A stretch of 64,000 nucleotides of DNA from Leptodontidium sp. MPI-SDFR-AT-0119 (Eukaryota; Ascomycota; Leotiomycetes; Helotiales; Leptodontidiaceae). Below, in pieces: positions 1 through 13,508 of this stretch (position 1 is the first letter of the stretch; the number at the start of each line of letters is the position of its first letter). The notes beneath the pieces are model-generated. The model did not search any database and was not told where the DNA came from. It saw nothing but the letters and a program-made list of their open reading frames with translations. The position numbers and the translations under genes were made by a program. Where the stretch lies: NCBI GenBank assembly GCA_020726505.1, contig JAHLEZ010000001.1:3348001-3412000 (forward strand), read 5' to 3'.

Positions 1-3000
1 GATTTGGTTCAATGACTCCTTCTCTAACAAACATCACGAAGCAAGCGTCATTTGCCCTAATTTCAGGCATCACAATTTTCGTCGAGATTGTGGAACTCCA
101 CAGCTCTTGGAGAACCTGCATACCCTTGAGATGTAGCGCGACTAACCACGATGCAGGACCGGAATCATCTCCAACAGGAGACTGGAGCACGAGGTTCAAA
201 ATCGTATGGAAAAGAGAGATGCCTCGGTTGAATGGGCTGTCTGCTTCTACACTTAGTCCTCCTGGACCGCATTGAAATCCAAGTAGCAGGTGAGCAATCG
301 TCGGTTGGCCAGGTGCAGCCCGCAAGCAAGAATTCAGAAAGTCGAGAATATGAATCTGAATGATATAAGCAGATGACTCAGGTCCTTGATTGATGTCAAT
401 ATCTGCTTCCATTTCTAGGAGAAGGATATTTGATATTGTTTCAGCATCGTCATCGAGCGCAGCGAGAGCCCTATTTCGATCGGATCCCCTGCCGAAGCCC
501 GCAACTGGAGGAAATGAAAGCTTCGGAGACGCTGATAACTTTTCGAGGAGTTTTAAAGATGCTACGACAAGCTCTGCGTGGCCTGTACCACAATATCGTC
601 CCAGGTCGGGAAAGATAGTGAGATGATTGAGGATGCCATCTTCAAAACAGCTGAAAGCAGCACTGGCAACAGGGTTGCTACGTCGATAATTTGGCTGTGA
701 TTTCATCAGAGGTAGTATGATGTCCAGGTACGTAGGTTGCAGATTTAGAATTGTCGTGATTACGTGGATGCCTCGCAGCAGGCATAGCACCAATGGCGAA
801 TCCGGAGCAGCGCAGGCGACATCTGCTGGGTCTTGATGAACAGCGGCGAAGACTGCAGCCATGACCTTTTCATTGAACATCCATTCCATAACTCTTGAGA
901 AGGGATGCAGGAGCACATAGTTCTGTAGGTTGGAGGCTTGAATAGCCGCATCGACCGAAACATTGGTTTGACTTGCGAAGATTACTAGATCTTCATTGAA
1001 CGTGTCTAAACATGTCGCAATGAAGTCTAGGCACGTTAATTGCAGCAATCTAACTTGAATCATCTCGTTGAGCTCTAGAGGTTGCGTGGCGAAAATTGGG
1101 CCCAGGGCAAAGTCGATATATGGGTCAATACCAGGCTGGCGAAATGAGATGCCGAGGTTTTCTGGGAATGGCAGCCCATCGTGAAGTCCTGCCTCATCTT
1201 TGTAAGGAAGTACGAGAGAGTGAAGAAGTCGTACAAATGCGTTCGGTTCCTCGAATCCCGATGCTAGACCTTTGAGTATAGCTCCCATTGAGGCAGCGGA
1301 GGTTGTTGCAGATGTGCTCACTTTGGTGGCGGAAGCACCAGAAGAATACCCACCCGAAATCCAAACATCAAGAGACGCCCAAAGAAATTCGCCAGCCTCT
1401 CTTGTCTTATTACTGAGCAATGACTGCAGCGTTGTAAAGGCACAGGCTCTCAGGCGAGGTTGGATGGCGCTACTAGCAAGCTGAAACAGCAGGTCGGTGA
1501 TGTGAAAGGTAGAATGCTGAGCCAAGAAATTCCTGGCAGCCTCACTTTCTGAGCACAGTCGCGTAATCAATCGCAGATAGGATTCCAACATCATTGCTGA
1601 CTCTGGTTCCGCTTCTGCGAGATCACTGTGAGGTTTACCCGACCGAAAGTTTTGAGGTTGCGGTAATGCTGGCCGGTCGCGAATTTTGGATGAGAAGAAG
1701 GTCAGTTCTTTGAATATCTGGTTCCAGGTCAAAGAAGCCGTCCGCCTCATTTTGCCAGAGGATTGCGCTCCTTCGTCCAGCAAAAATTGATGCGCAGCCG
1801 TTGCACAGTCTTCGTCTTCTGAGATAGCCTGGAGCATCTCGCAGAAAGCGCTAACCAGGGGCGTTGATGCTCGCTTCGAAGCCCAATGAACAAATCCCAA
1901 GAGGGCTCCATCTGGAACGTCCCAAAATCCATCATACGCAGCTTTTGGGCGTCCCTCAAAGACGTAAGATATAATCACAATGAACTTTTCAAGATCCAGA
2001 TCATGTTCATGCTCCTTACTCGATTGCCGTTGCTCATCTTCCTCAGTCCGGAGCTTTCGCAATACGTCGGGAAGGTTTGTGATGAAAGCCTCGATAAATC
2101 CCTCGAGCTGATCCATCTGAACTTTCTGGAAGTCCAGCGAGAAGGGCACTGTGTCGCTCAATATCACAGGGACTTTCCGTTGCAACCATTGGCGGAGTCC
2201 ATGACGAGCTGGATCTTGCCACTCGGTAGGCTTAACATCTGCAGAAACGGTAAGTATGAAGTCGAATGCACCATCCTTCAATACTTCTGAGAATTGTATC
2301 GATCTCTGGCTTGCCTCTGTAAAGGTTTGTTAGCACTCAATGGCTGTAAGTTGGAAGTAAGGTAGTGACGGCTTACCATCTGCGAGCTGCCTGTCAGGTA
2401 TGCTTCCGTCAGAATGCTCCACATACCAGCCGCTGTACTCGGCAAGCCATAATGCTTTAACTGTGGCATGTACATATGTCAAAGCCCAGGTATTGTTGTC
2501 ATCGACACGGGCAAATATTTTGTCGTTCAGTGCTCTTGCATCTGCAAGATCTCTACCTGGTTCCGAACCGCCAAAGCGTGTGATGAATGCCGAAAGAGCA
2601 GGGAAGTAGTGTACTACCAAATTGTTAGCACTTCTGATCCACGTTATCGTAGAATCGTAAAGATCAAGAAATAACATAATCTACTTACAGAGCAAGGTAT
2701 CGTATTTGTCGGCCTTTTTCAGTGTGCCCAAGACTCGATCCAGGTCCGCTTCAACAGAATGATTTTCCTTGACCAAGTACAGTACAATAACACCGATCGA
2801 TTCATGCTGTTTGATGAGGCTGACGCGCTGGTATTCAATGGTCTCTACCGCCTCCACTTGTTGAGCCTGGCCTAGTAGAGATGCACGGCTGAGACTGTCC
2901 GCAAGCCCTTGAAGCCCTGACTTGATGTCATCCATACTAGAAAGACATCTCTGGGTATATCTTGCTGATCCATTCTCTGGCTGAACGATTCGGGCCACAA

Positions 3001-3517
3001 TTGCCTGCATATCCTCTCGCAGAGCCTCATCCTGATCTTCGTCTGCCGATTGCTGCAAAATCAACAGCAGACAATCAAGAACCGTCTTTCGTCGTTGGTG
3101 AAAGCGAATTATGGAATTCGTGAGAGCGGATCGTCCAGAAGCGTCTGTTTCATCCTGGACCTCCAAGAAGATTCGGGCAGCATCAAGCTCGTCGAGGTTC
3201 AATTCGTTGGCTACCTGTAATGCGCCCTGCTGAAAATCTTCGTTGATTGTATACTGGTCGCCGGCTACGTCAAGCTTTCCTATAACGAGTCAGTCATTCT
3301 GACTGCCAGAAGTGTACCAAGTAGAGATCGTACCGGTAGCCAGGCTTTGGCGGCTCTGGTCACTCCGCGGCTTCTTGTCCAGGAGGTTCTTGAAGTCTCT
3401 GATATGCGCATCAAGCTGTGCCCCCAAACGCTCGATACTCGACAGCCGTGACTCTGAAAGAGCCAGCAGATCCGCATACAGGGCCTGGAGGCTTTCTAAG
3501 CTATTCAGGTCTGCCAT
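1..3517 (-). CDS. NUP192: Nucleoporin Nup192 (Nup205 family), 5' part; C-terminus beyond left edge
   Basis: Large alpha-helical scaffold nucleoporin of the inner ring of the nuclear pore complex. Translation from the ATG at 3517 begins MADLNSLESLQALYADLL and stays in frame after removing three introns, giving exons of about 3517-3334, 3279-2689, 2613-2377 and 2316 to the window edge. About 1,100 residues are visible of a family that is usually near 1,700, so the 3' third lies outside. Recognisable Nup192 signatures are the N-terminal NEDF-type segment, then LDELDAARIFLE, IRFHQRR, and further on GIDPYIDFALGPIFA and NEDLVIFASQTNVSVDAAIQ. The long last exon has no internal stop. It is divergently arranged with TEL1, about 790 bases apart. 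No lesion is seen. The family call is from remembered homologues, not a search. Confidence 0.93.
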
Positions 3518-4310
3518 TGTTCAATTCGATGCGCCAGAGGGAACAGGCAAAGGCGTGAGGGTGGCGACTCCAGCATAGGAAGGCAGCGAGCCTAGGGAGC
3601 CGGCATGTATGTTCCGGACCGGCTTTCGTGTTTTAGCAGTCGCTGGTGTAATTATGGAGGAGGAAGAGGAAAAGGAGAAATGAGGATCTCGCGATGCTGG
3701 AAGTGATGTTTTGGGCGCCAAGCTTTGTTGACTGGGATTTGAATTTTGAAGGCTGGGGCTTGCTCAGGCTCGCGTCGCCCCAAGCTCCGACAGGGCAGGA
3801 CCGCGTCTTCCTCTTTGTGGGGAAGGGAAGCACCGCCAGCAGCCATCCGTCGTCAACATCAGACGAGAGCTTCAGCTCCAGAGGAGCATCGGATTGATGC
3901 TCAACACCGCACCACACCACACCATACCATACCACACAAGGCCTTTTAGGAGACCCGACGCTGCGACAGTATATATTTCGCATATCTGCCAACGACATCC
4001 ATCCAGCCCTGGAGGTTACTCACCTCTCCTATTCCGAATATCTGCAGCCTTGCCTCTGCTCCACCCAGAATCAGCCTTACGACGGAAGGTATTTATTTGC
4101 CTTCCCACACCTCAACCTCTCGACTCGATACCTTAGAATCAACAGCGGAAAAGCCAAAGCTCTCGAAGCTTCTTCGAACCTCCTTTCCCCTGCGAATCTG
4201 CCTCTCCTCACGACTGAATAGCGCTCGGCAGAGCTTCCTATACCTGCATCTATACTTCGCTGAGTAGTATTTCTTCTTGCGATGAGAATTGGCTGGGAGG
4301 CTCATACAAT
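3518..4310. promoter_or_regulatory. Divergent NUP192/TEL1 intergenic promoter region
   Basis: This gap of about 790 bases separates the start of NUP192 (minus) from the start of TEL1 (plus) and should hold both promoters and 5' UTRs. A C/A-rich simple repeat of CCACAC and CCATAC units lies around 3907-3940, followed by a TATATATTT stretch near 3970. Small ORFs here have no recognisable protein similarity. No specific factor site could be assigned. Confidence 0.5.
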
Positions 4311-7300
4311 ATGGGCGAATCCTATGGCGATGGCGATATCCGCCTCGATCGTACCCTAGGTAGCCCTCCTTTCTACCCGTCAGGAATACCCAGCGGGTAC
4401 TAACATTTTGCAGAGGCCTGTCACGGGCACACACAGAAGTCTCGGAGCGATGGGATGAGAGGCATGTTATCATCGACCGACCTTCCGTAACTACTCTAAC
4501 TATTGTTCAGATCTGAAAGCCTTCTTTGATAGAAGACACAAGGCAAATGTGTAAGCGTCTCTCTGATTACCCTCGGTCAACCGCTAACATTCCCTTTTAG
4601 TGATGTTCTTACCGACAAATCCTTTCACAAGATATATGAAGTTGTCTTTGAAATGGCGGTATTAGAAATACAGGTCTTCATTGCCGCGAGGAAAAATACG
4701 AGGGGAACAGCCGAGTCGCGGCTGGAGACATGCGGCGATGTTGTGCGGACAGTGATAATGGCTGGGTCATCGAAGCTGACACCAGCAACAGTCGAAGCTG
4801 TGTTGGAACACATCACGCAAACACTCCCAAAGCCCGGTGGTGGATACTACGAGCCTCTTTCCCAACACTATCTCAAAGCCTTGACAGCACTCTTTGACTA
4901 CCAGGCTAACGTTGAGCACTTGAAAAGCGAGGTGTGGATACAGGCTGTGGACTTTTGCCTTCTTGGAATCAACTCATACCTAGACGATCAAGAAAGCGGA
5001 CCTGTGTCAGCCCGTAGTCATTCAGGCCTTGGGGTGAACCATCCGTCTAGCTCCGCTACCAAAAACGGACACAGCCAAGAAGGGTCACTGAGCAGGTCGA
5101 ATGTCGACGATCTCTTTCAGATATTGCACTCACTTCTTGGGGCTCCTAATGTTCCCTTGGCCGCAAGATATTCTGCGGTTGGTGACAGTACCATCAGGTT
5201 CCTGCGGATGTCGGGCTCCAGTGCAAGTCAACTGCAACAAGTAGCCTTTTCAAGTCTCAATATCGTCTTGAGATTTGCTCGCACTGACCAAACCACCTTC
5301 TGCCAGTCTGCTGCTCAAGAAGTCCTCCCTGTGATATGCCGATTGTGGCAGGGCAAAGCTTTGGCCAAGGACGAGATGTTGAACTCGGTACGGGACGAGA
5401 TGTTGATCTTCGTGTTCTACGTGCACCTCCACCTGGAACGTATCATCATGGATGGTGATGCCCTGGAGCTTCTGTCCCAATTGGAGGAACTTCTAGAGGC
5501 TTTCAAAGCAGATTACGCCCGACGTTCGGATCGTGACCAGTTACATCTTGGTGACTTGGATATGACAGACTTTGGCAAGAGACGCCCGGGCGAAACCCCC
5601 TTTTGCCTGTATGCCTTCCAACTTCGCCCTCACAATGTAAAGGCAGAACGTAACTGGGCGATTCTTCGGAGCATCGGGATCGTCGAGCGTCTTGTTTGTT
5701 TAGGCCAGCAACAGGCGGCAGTTGGAACCAATGGAAATGATTTTGAAGATACTCGTCCCTCGAAACGACAGCGTGTTACGCAAGCTCCAGATCGACTACT
5801 CGATCTTCCGAGAGCTAAGGATGAGAATCTGCGGCTAGCAGGCCTTCAGATATTGCCCTTTGTTCTTCAGGATTCCCAGCTCTCAGCTTCAGTCTTGTCG
5901 AAGTTGTTATCACAACTACATATTTGTGCCGCAGATAAGCGCGGAAATATTACTTCCTGGGCTTTATTAGCAATTGCAAGGTCAGCATAGTTCTATTTCG
6001 ATTCCATCAATGCCTAATACTTCATAGTTGCACAGCGCAATCAGCAGCAGCTGAGATCAATCCGTCGGAGTGGACTCAACTTTGGCAGTTTGGCGTAAGA
6101 TCTCTGACATTCTCCGCTACATGTCGTGCTGCTGCGCTAGAGCTCCATGCGATAATTGCAAGAGGCCTAGTTCGATACCATGAGATTGGTGAAGATGTGG
6201 ATGCCATCGTCACGGCCGCTGACATCAGTGGGCCAGTTGTACTTTGTGATTCCAGCATGTTTCTGATGGTCGACCTGCTGCATGCCCGGGTAACGGAAGT
6301 TCCAGGTGCAAGTCTCACTACAGCACAACATGTCATCCGATGGTTGTTTGCTAGGTGGAATCCAGGTACGGCTAATATTTCAAGATGTCCTATACATACT
6401 GACCTCATGCCAGACGATGGCAACTTCGCCGCCCGTTACTCCATTCATGTTCAACCTCAGCAGGTCATGATGTTGATTCGGGCATGCCTTGGCTTACCCC
6501 GGGTGAGTCTGCCTATTACCACTACGATGCCTTGTGGACAACTGGCACAAGCGTGGCAGCATCATATCAACACCCAGGAAGTGGTTCGGTATCTTTTACT
6601 ACTGGCCGATAGAGTGACTGATGCAATGACCATGGTTTGTCTTTCTTGCCCAAAGTATTCGAACACTAGGGATATCGTCTACGTGTTGAGCACAACTCAC
6701 TTCCAAACAATTAGAAAGTTTGTTCTTGAGCTGCTGCATCCTAAGTCTCGCGATGTTCTGCAAAATTGGAAGTCACACGTTGCCGATCGGGCCTCGTTGG
6801 TCTCGACTGATATGTTCCGGAGCGTGCTATACAGCTGCATCACCATTCTACTTTTGATGAGTCACTTCACCGGCATGACATTGCCTCAACTTCATGGGCT
6901 CGAGACAGATATAGGAGAGTTGACGAAGGAGATAACGGCTTTTCTTGCAGAGACGGACGCCAAGGGCTCCAAGGGCTCACAACCTCATACGGAGACAATG
7001 CTCCAGTCACTCCAACCTTATCTGCCCCCTTTAGGGTCTAGCGAGTTCTCCAAATTTTCAGAAAAGGCGCATCATCTCTTGGAATTCTTCGTCATCCTTG
7101 CAGACAAACTGAGTCAGCGCCGTATTGCCACCGCGGATTCATCTTTGCATCACGGTGCCGATTTGATGGATGTCGACGACGAAGATGATGATTTTGCCGT
7201 TAGTAAGCCACATGCTAGGGCAATTGGCCAGCGAGAAGACATGCCGAGACAAGATCTTGCCTTGGAAATGTGGCCTGGCTCGTTTAATCTCATGGTAACC

Positions 7301-10300
7301 GGACATTTGATGCTGACTGCCACGATGAATGCCACGCCAGACCTTGTAGGTTTTGTACCGGCTTCTTTTATTGACTATCTTGTTGCGCTCAACGATCAGC
7401 AATTTCTGTCTAGTCGATGGCTGCTCCAGCAAGTTCTTGCCTCTGATCTTGTTCTTGATGAGGAGTGCGCTTATCGAATTTTAGAACGCGTTGGGGAAGT
7501 TCTGCAAAGCGATGACTACGATCGATGCGAAGTGGCTCTAGGAACCTGCCTGGATGCTCTCACGGGCCTCGGCCCTATGTGGTCCATCTGTGATGACAGT
7601 AGTGTGGCAGAAGCAGCTCCTCAGTTGTACCGCTGGTTTATTAAGGCGTTCCAAAAGCGTATCGTCTCCCCTGAAGTTCAAAAAGGCATAGCACGGATGC
7701 TGCTCTTTCTCATGCGAGCCAACCCGGAATATGGGATTTCGTGGAAAAAGCCCACAGCCTCTGCACGCTCGAGCCTCTTCAGTATTCTACAAGAGGGAAC
7801 CATCACGGTTAAGTTCTATGTTGGGAACCAAGTCCCACAAATATTTGACTTGTTCATATTGAAAGACCATGATAACGTGTTCGAAGATATCTTCACGAAG
7901 TTGCCAATGGATCCAGACTGGTTGGAAGGTATCTCGTTCCGCCTTCATGTCCTTGCTATACTAGCGTCACGATGGTCAACATTACTTCGTCGATGTATTT
8001 ATTACATTTTCGAAGCTCCCGGGAAAATGCCTAATTGTATTGAACATGCGACAGCGTGTTTGGAGGAAGTTGCCTCATCGCTCCATGTTGATGGGCCACG
8101 AGATATATTCGCCCTATTTGCACCGCAGCTACTATACACCTGGCTGGGCACCCAAAAGATCGAGGACATTCCCTTTGGAATTTTTGGATTTTCGAGCCTC
8201 AAAGATCTTGTCGTAGATGCGCAAGAAGAAGCCGCGGCGTTGATGATTATGCGTGGACAAGACGACCATGCGAAGGAACTGGCCGTGATACTTGGCGTCG
8301 AATACGGCGAGCTCATTCGTAACTGCTTCACGAAGATAGTGGCGTATTCTGTCCCCTACGACCTGGCAACTCCTCTGGCTGAGGGTGAAACTCGAATCAG
8401 TGGCGAAAAGCGAGTGAAAAAGCAGATAGGCGATGAAGTCTTTTGGGAGTGTCTCCACCTCCATTTTGCCGATATCGTTGCCGTTCTGTTCAACATCATG
8501 AGTAGTGAGCAGAACGTTGACAAGTACTTCATGAAGGATCAAGCACTTACCTACGCCGGCACCACCATGCGTCATATCAAAGGGTTAAGCATGTCTTCGG
8601 CAGAACTCCCTGCGCCTCAGCAACCGCACTTCAAAGCTCGGTATTTGTACGCAGAGATAGAGCATCTATGCAGACGAACAGGTCACGATATTCGTGGTCT
8701 GTACACTCCAGCTTTGGTTGTTTCAATTGCCAGAAAGCTCCTCAATGGAATGCATCCTGCACTTGGCTCCTTATACGCATGTTCAATATTGAGAAAACTT
8801 CGAGTTCTAATCTCATTAGCTGGAAATACCGCGATCCGAGGGTACCCATTGGAAATGTTTCTCCAAAGCATGCGGCCGTTTGTCACTGACCCAGAGTGTG
8901 CAGACGATGCTATCGGAGTCACCAAGTACTTGATGAGTGCTGGTGCTGAGGATCTGGTCCAAAAGCCAACATTTGTTGCTGGGGTTGCCCTATCCCTATC
9001 CGGGTCCTTGCGATCGACATTTGACTCGCAGAAGGCCAGCACTACCCAGGAGAGCCAACACAAAAATACATTGTCGAAAGCACAAAGTTTCTATTCTTGG
9101 ATTGACCAATATCTACAGGAATATGAATCTCCGGCACTCAAAAGCCAGTATCAGCCTAGTTTTAAGACGTTGGTTCGATCTGCTTTCAAGTCAGAAGGAG
9201 TTGGGAATGCGGACAAGAATTCGGCTGAGAGCGAATATTTGATCCAGCTTCTCAAGGATGAGCAGCGAGGTGGAGTTTTGTTGGAGCGACCTTCGAGGGA
9301 GCTTGCTCTCTCGTTGTTGAGTTCCGACTTTCGGAATCCGCAGTCCTTCCGCACAGATGTTCTTGGAGAAGATGGTCTTTCAATAGAATATGCCGCAGTT
9401 GTGTGGAAGTCTTGCCAGGGGTCCTCAAGCCAAGCATATCTTTCCTGGGCGGCGCGAGTTATGGGAAGAGCATTCGCTGCGTCGGGCCAGGTACATGAAG
9501 AACTACTACAGGAATCCACCCTGTCTCAAATCAAGGAGTTGTCAATGACTGCAGATGAGGGTGGAGAATCAAGATCCTGTATTCTCAGTCTTCTCAGAGA
9601 ATTGACACTGGCGAGCTCGCCTCAAAATGCTGGTCTCGCCGAGACTGCATTGCGTGTCATCATGTCAACATCTGATGGAGCTAATGACCAGCACCACCTG
9701 CCGGAGTCGCTTCTTACAGCATCGAGCTGGGCACCATATCAAATTCCTCCATCCGACATCGTACAGGGCACCGAAGATAAACTGTCTTTAGCTCAAGTCA
9801 TGGCAACAGAAGCAATCCTTGACGACGACTGGTTGCGAGATCTGTCTACTGCTGTTGCTAGATCTGTGCCGAATGAGCCTGTCCTTCACGCTCTGGTCCC
9901 GATTCTCCAGGGAGTTTCGGGATTTGCCGATCGTGCATTTCCGTTCATTGTCCATCTAGCCATCTCCACACCCTTTCAAGACCAGCGTGCTCGCAAGGAG
10001 GAGCTGTCTCTAGCATTCGTTCGCTGGTTTGATGCTCCCGAAGGTATCAAGAAGAATAATCTCAAAATGCTGCTAAATACCATCCTCTACCTCCGCACAC
10101 AGCCGTTGCCAAACGAAAAATCCATGGCCGATCGATCGCATTGGCTTGCAATTGACTTTCTGAAAGCTGCTACAGCTGCTACGCGGTGCGGTATGTTCAA
10201 GACGGCGATTTTGTTCGCGGAAGAACACTGGTCATTGCCTGTAAAAAGCTCAAGGCGGTCCTCGGCTGTAAGAGACAACGAGTTCGGCAATATTCCCCCG

Positions 10301-13300
10301 GAGATCCTCCTCAACATATTTGAGAACATCGACGATCCTGACATGTACTATGGCGTCCAACAGAATGCCAGCTTGAATGCCATTTTAGCACGGTTTGACT
10401 ATGAGAAAGACGGACCTAAAAGCCTCGCTTTCAGGGGTGCCCAATACGACAGTCATATCAGACGGCGCAATCCCGACTCGACCCAAGATGTCCAATCTTT
10501 AATTAAGGCCCTGGATGTACTTAACTTGAGCGGACTTTCATCTTCCCTATTACAAGCGCAGCAAAGCATTGGCATGACACCAGCAGCCCTCGAGTCTATG
10601 TTCCGCACAGCCCGGAAGCTAGAACAATGGGACATTCCTGTCCCAAACACGGGAACCAACGACTCGGTGACGATATATAAAGCTTTCCAAGCTGTTCATA
10701 TGGCAGTCAATGAAGCAGCAATCTTGACAGCTGTGGATGAGGGGCTGGAATGCACCATGAAGAACTTAATACGGGGAGAGCTCAGCGCGAGTGGCCTTCA
10801 CAGTTCCCTCCAAACTTTAGCCTCTTTGGTAGAGTTGGATGAAATTCTTGCTTCACGAGGTTCGCCGCAATTCGAAGAGATACTATCAAGATTCAGGAAT
10901 CGCTCTATCTGGATGAAGACGGGAAGGTATGGATACTTACATTATCATGTCGAAGTGCCGAACTAATTAATATCTTCCAGTTTCGACGACATCAGTCAGA
11001 TACTGTCCTGTAGGGGAACGACACTAAGCACCCTGAATCAAGAGCCACGCTTGCAACAGATTATTGGAGTTCAGCCCATCGACACTCGAATTGTTGAGGT
11101 CGAGACGGCATTATTAGGTTCGACCATAAACCGTGCTCACGGTGCATTACAAGAATCCCTATCTTTGGCTACATCCATGATGGACCTGATCAAGCCATGT
11201 CACGATGTTGGCGTAAATCCAGAAGTGGCAATCCAGTTAGAAGCTGCTAATGCTCTATGGGACCAAGGCGAAATGGCATCATCTGTTCGCATGCTTCAGG
11301 CACTTGACGACGGGCAATCACTTAAGAACCAAACCATCGTGGTCGAGAGATCCGATCTGTTGACCAAGACTGGATACCGTGTTTCCGTTGCCAGACTCCA
11401 GGGAGCAGATGAAGTCATCAGCGAGTATCTTCGGCCAGCGTTAAGGGAACTCAAGGGACGAACAGATGGCCATGTGGCTGGGCATGTCTTTCATCAGTTT
11501 GCAAAGTTCTGTGATCAGCAATTGCAAGATCCAGATAGTCTTGAGGATCTCAAAAGACTTGAGCAGCTCACTAAGAACAAGGAAAATGATGTGGAGGAAC
11601 TGAAAAAACTCTGCAATCGTGCAGCTGGGGATAAAAATGGGCTTAGGCGCAATTTGAACAGAAATCAAGCCTGGCTGAAACTTGATAGGGAAGAGCTAGG
11701 TCGTCACAAATCAAGCAGAGATGAGTTCGTTCGACAATGCCTTGAAAACTATCTTTTAGCTCTTGCTGCCTTCGATGAACACGACAGCAATGCACTCCGT
11801 TTTTCGGCCTTATGGATGGAGCACTCGGAGAAACAGCTGGCTAACGATGCTGTGTCGAAGCACTTGAACCAAGTACCCAGCCGCAAATTTGCACCGCTCA
11901 TGAACCAACTCACCTCTCGGCTCCAGGATTCGAAGGAACAGTTCCAAACACTTTTGTTCGGTCTTGTTCTACGGATTTGTACTGACCATCCATTCCATGG
12001 AATGTATCAAGTATATACTGGCGCAATAAGTGAAATAAACCACAAGGATGAGTCTTCGGTCTCGAGGAGATCTGCAGCGAACAAAATCACGAAGCAACTC
12101 GAACAATCCAAAGTCGTTGGCCAGACATGGGCAGCATTGAAACTGAGCAACAGGCTTTACAGCGCACTGGCTCGCGAGACGAACGAACAGAAGTACAGAT
12201 CAGGCAGACGATTTCCTATTAAAGAGTCGGTAGCTGCTACCAATCTCAACAACAAACTTGTGAAATTGGCATTGCCCCCATCGACAATGCAGATACCGCT
12301 GTCACCAATTCTAGACTACAAAAAGTTACCTACAGTAGTTCGTTTAGACCCCACGGTAAGAATCGCATCCGGCGTGAGCGCACCAAAGATCATCACTGCA
12401 ATCACAAGCAACGGGGCTAAGTTCACGCAGCTCGTAAGGCCTCCTCCATTATCAGGATCTGAATCATGCTTACAATCTACAGGTGAAAGGAGGCAATGAC
12501 GATCTTCGTCAGGATGCCATCATGGAGCAAGTATTTGAGCAAGTCAGCGAGCTTCTCCAAAGAAACAAATCGACCCGTCAGCGAAATCTGAGTATCAGGA
12601 CATATGGTGTCCTACCTCTCACCAACGATACGGGGGTCATAGAATTTGTCGCTAATACCATTCCCCTCCATGATTTCTTAATGCCAGCCCACGAAAAGTA
12701 TCACCCGAAAGATATGAAACCAAGTGCTTGCCGGAAGGCGATAACTGATCAACACACGTCATCCTCCGAGATCAGAATCAGGACATATCGTCAAGTCACA
12801 GAGAAATTCCATCCTGCAATGCGGTACTTCTTCACAGAGAAGTTTACAAATCCTGACGAATGGTTCTTGAGCAGGCTTGCATATACAAGAAGTACGGCTG
12901 CTATCTCAATGCTTGGACATGTGCTTGGTCTGGGCGATAGGCATGGCCACAATATTCTGCTAGACCAAAGAAATGGAGAGGTTGTGCACATCGATCTGGG
13001 CGTTGCATTTGAGATGGGACGTGTTCTCGCCGTACCAGAGATAATTCCTTTCCGCTGCAGTCGGGACATTGTTGATGGCATGGGAATTACGAAAACTGAA
13101 GGTGTGTTTCGCCGATGTTGCGAATTCACTCTCGAGACCCTTCGCAAGGAAAGCTCTACCATCATGGCGATTCTCGAGGTGCTACGGTATGATCCTCTTT
13201 ACAGCTGGTCAATAAACCCGATCCGTATGGCCAAGATTCAAGAGGGCCAAAGCGCTGCCCTAGCCACAGATGTTGGAAATGCCAATGAGAAGAAGAGTGT

Positions 13301-13508
13301 CAATGAGCCAGGAGAGGCTGATCGTGCCCTCACGGTAGTGAACAAGAAGTTGTCCAAGACGTTGAGTGTCACTGCAACGGTGAACGATCTCATCAATCAA
13401 GCCACAGACGAGAAGCATCTGGCGTTGCTTTTTTCAGGTATGGCCTCCGGCAACCAAATTTCTCCAATTCGTTTGCTTACTTTAATAGGCTGGGCGGCAT
13501 ATGCATAA
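4311..13508 (+). CDS. TEL1: Serine/threonine kinase Tel1 (ATM orthologue)
   Basis: Phosphatidylinositol-3-kinase-like protein kinase that signals DNA double-strand breaks and maintains telomeres in the nucleus. The inferred exons are 4311-4359, 4414-4461, 4511-4550, 4601-5980, 6028-10926, 10981-12433, 12483-13437 and 13489-13508, giving about 2,947 residues, normal for fungal Tel1. The N-terminus has a TAN-like segment ([20 protein letters not shown]) completed only by splicing. Long HEAT-type helices and the FAT region follow. In exon 7 the catalytic loop [12 protein letters not shown] and the activation-loop start [11 protein letters not shown] are both present. The tiny last exon completes the FATC end LLFSGWAAYA. 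The second intron (4462-4510) seems to use a GC-AG pair. A 48-base segment at about 6366-6413 looks like an in-frame intron. The kinase is intact in every motif I could check; the exact start is less certain. Confidence 0.95.

Noticed and set aside
390..2674. Plus-strand ORFs of 60-134 codons over the left 2.7 kb
   Set aside because: They are antisense to NUP192 exon 4 and neighbouring exons, whose minus-strand frame is long, open and clearly homologous to Nup192.
8132..9519. Minus-strand ORFs up to 147 codons inside TEL1
   Set aside because: Antisense shadows of the long TEL1 exon; no motif or composition supports them.
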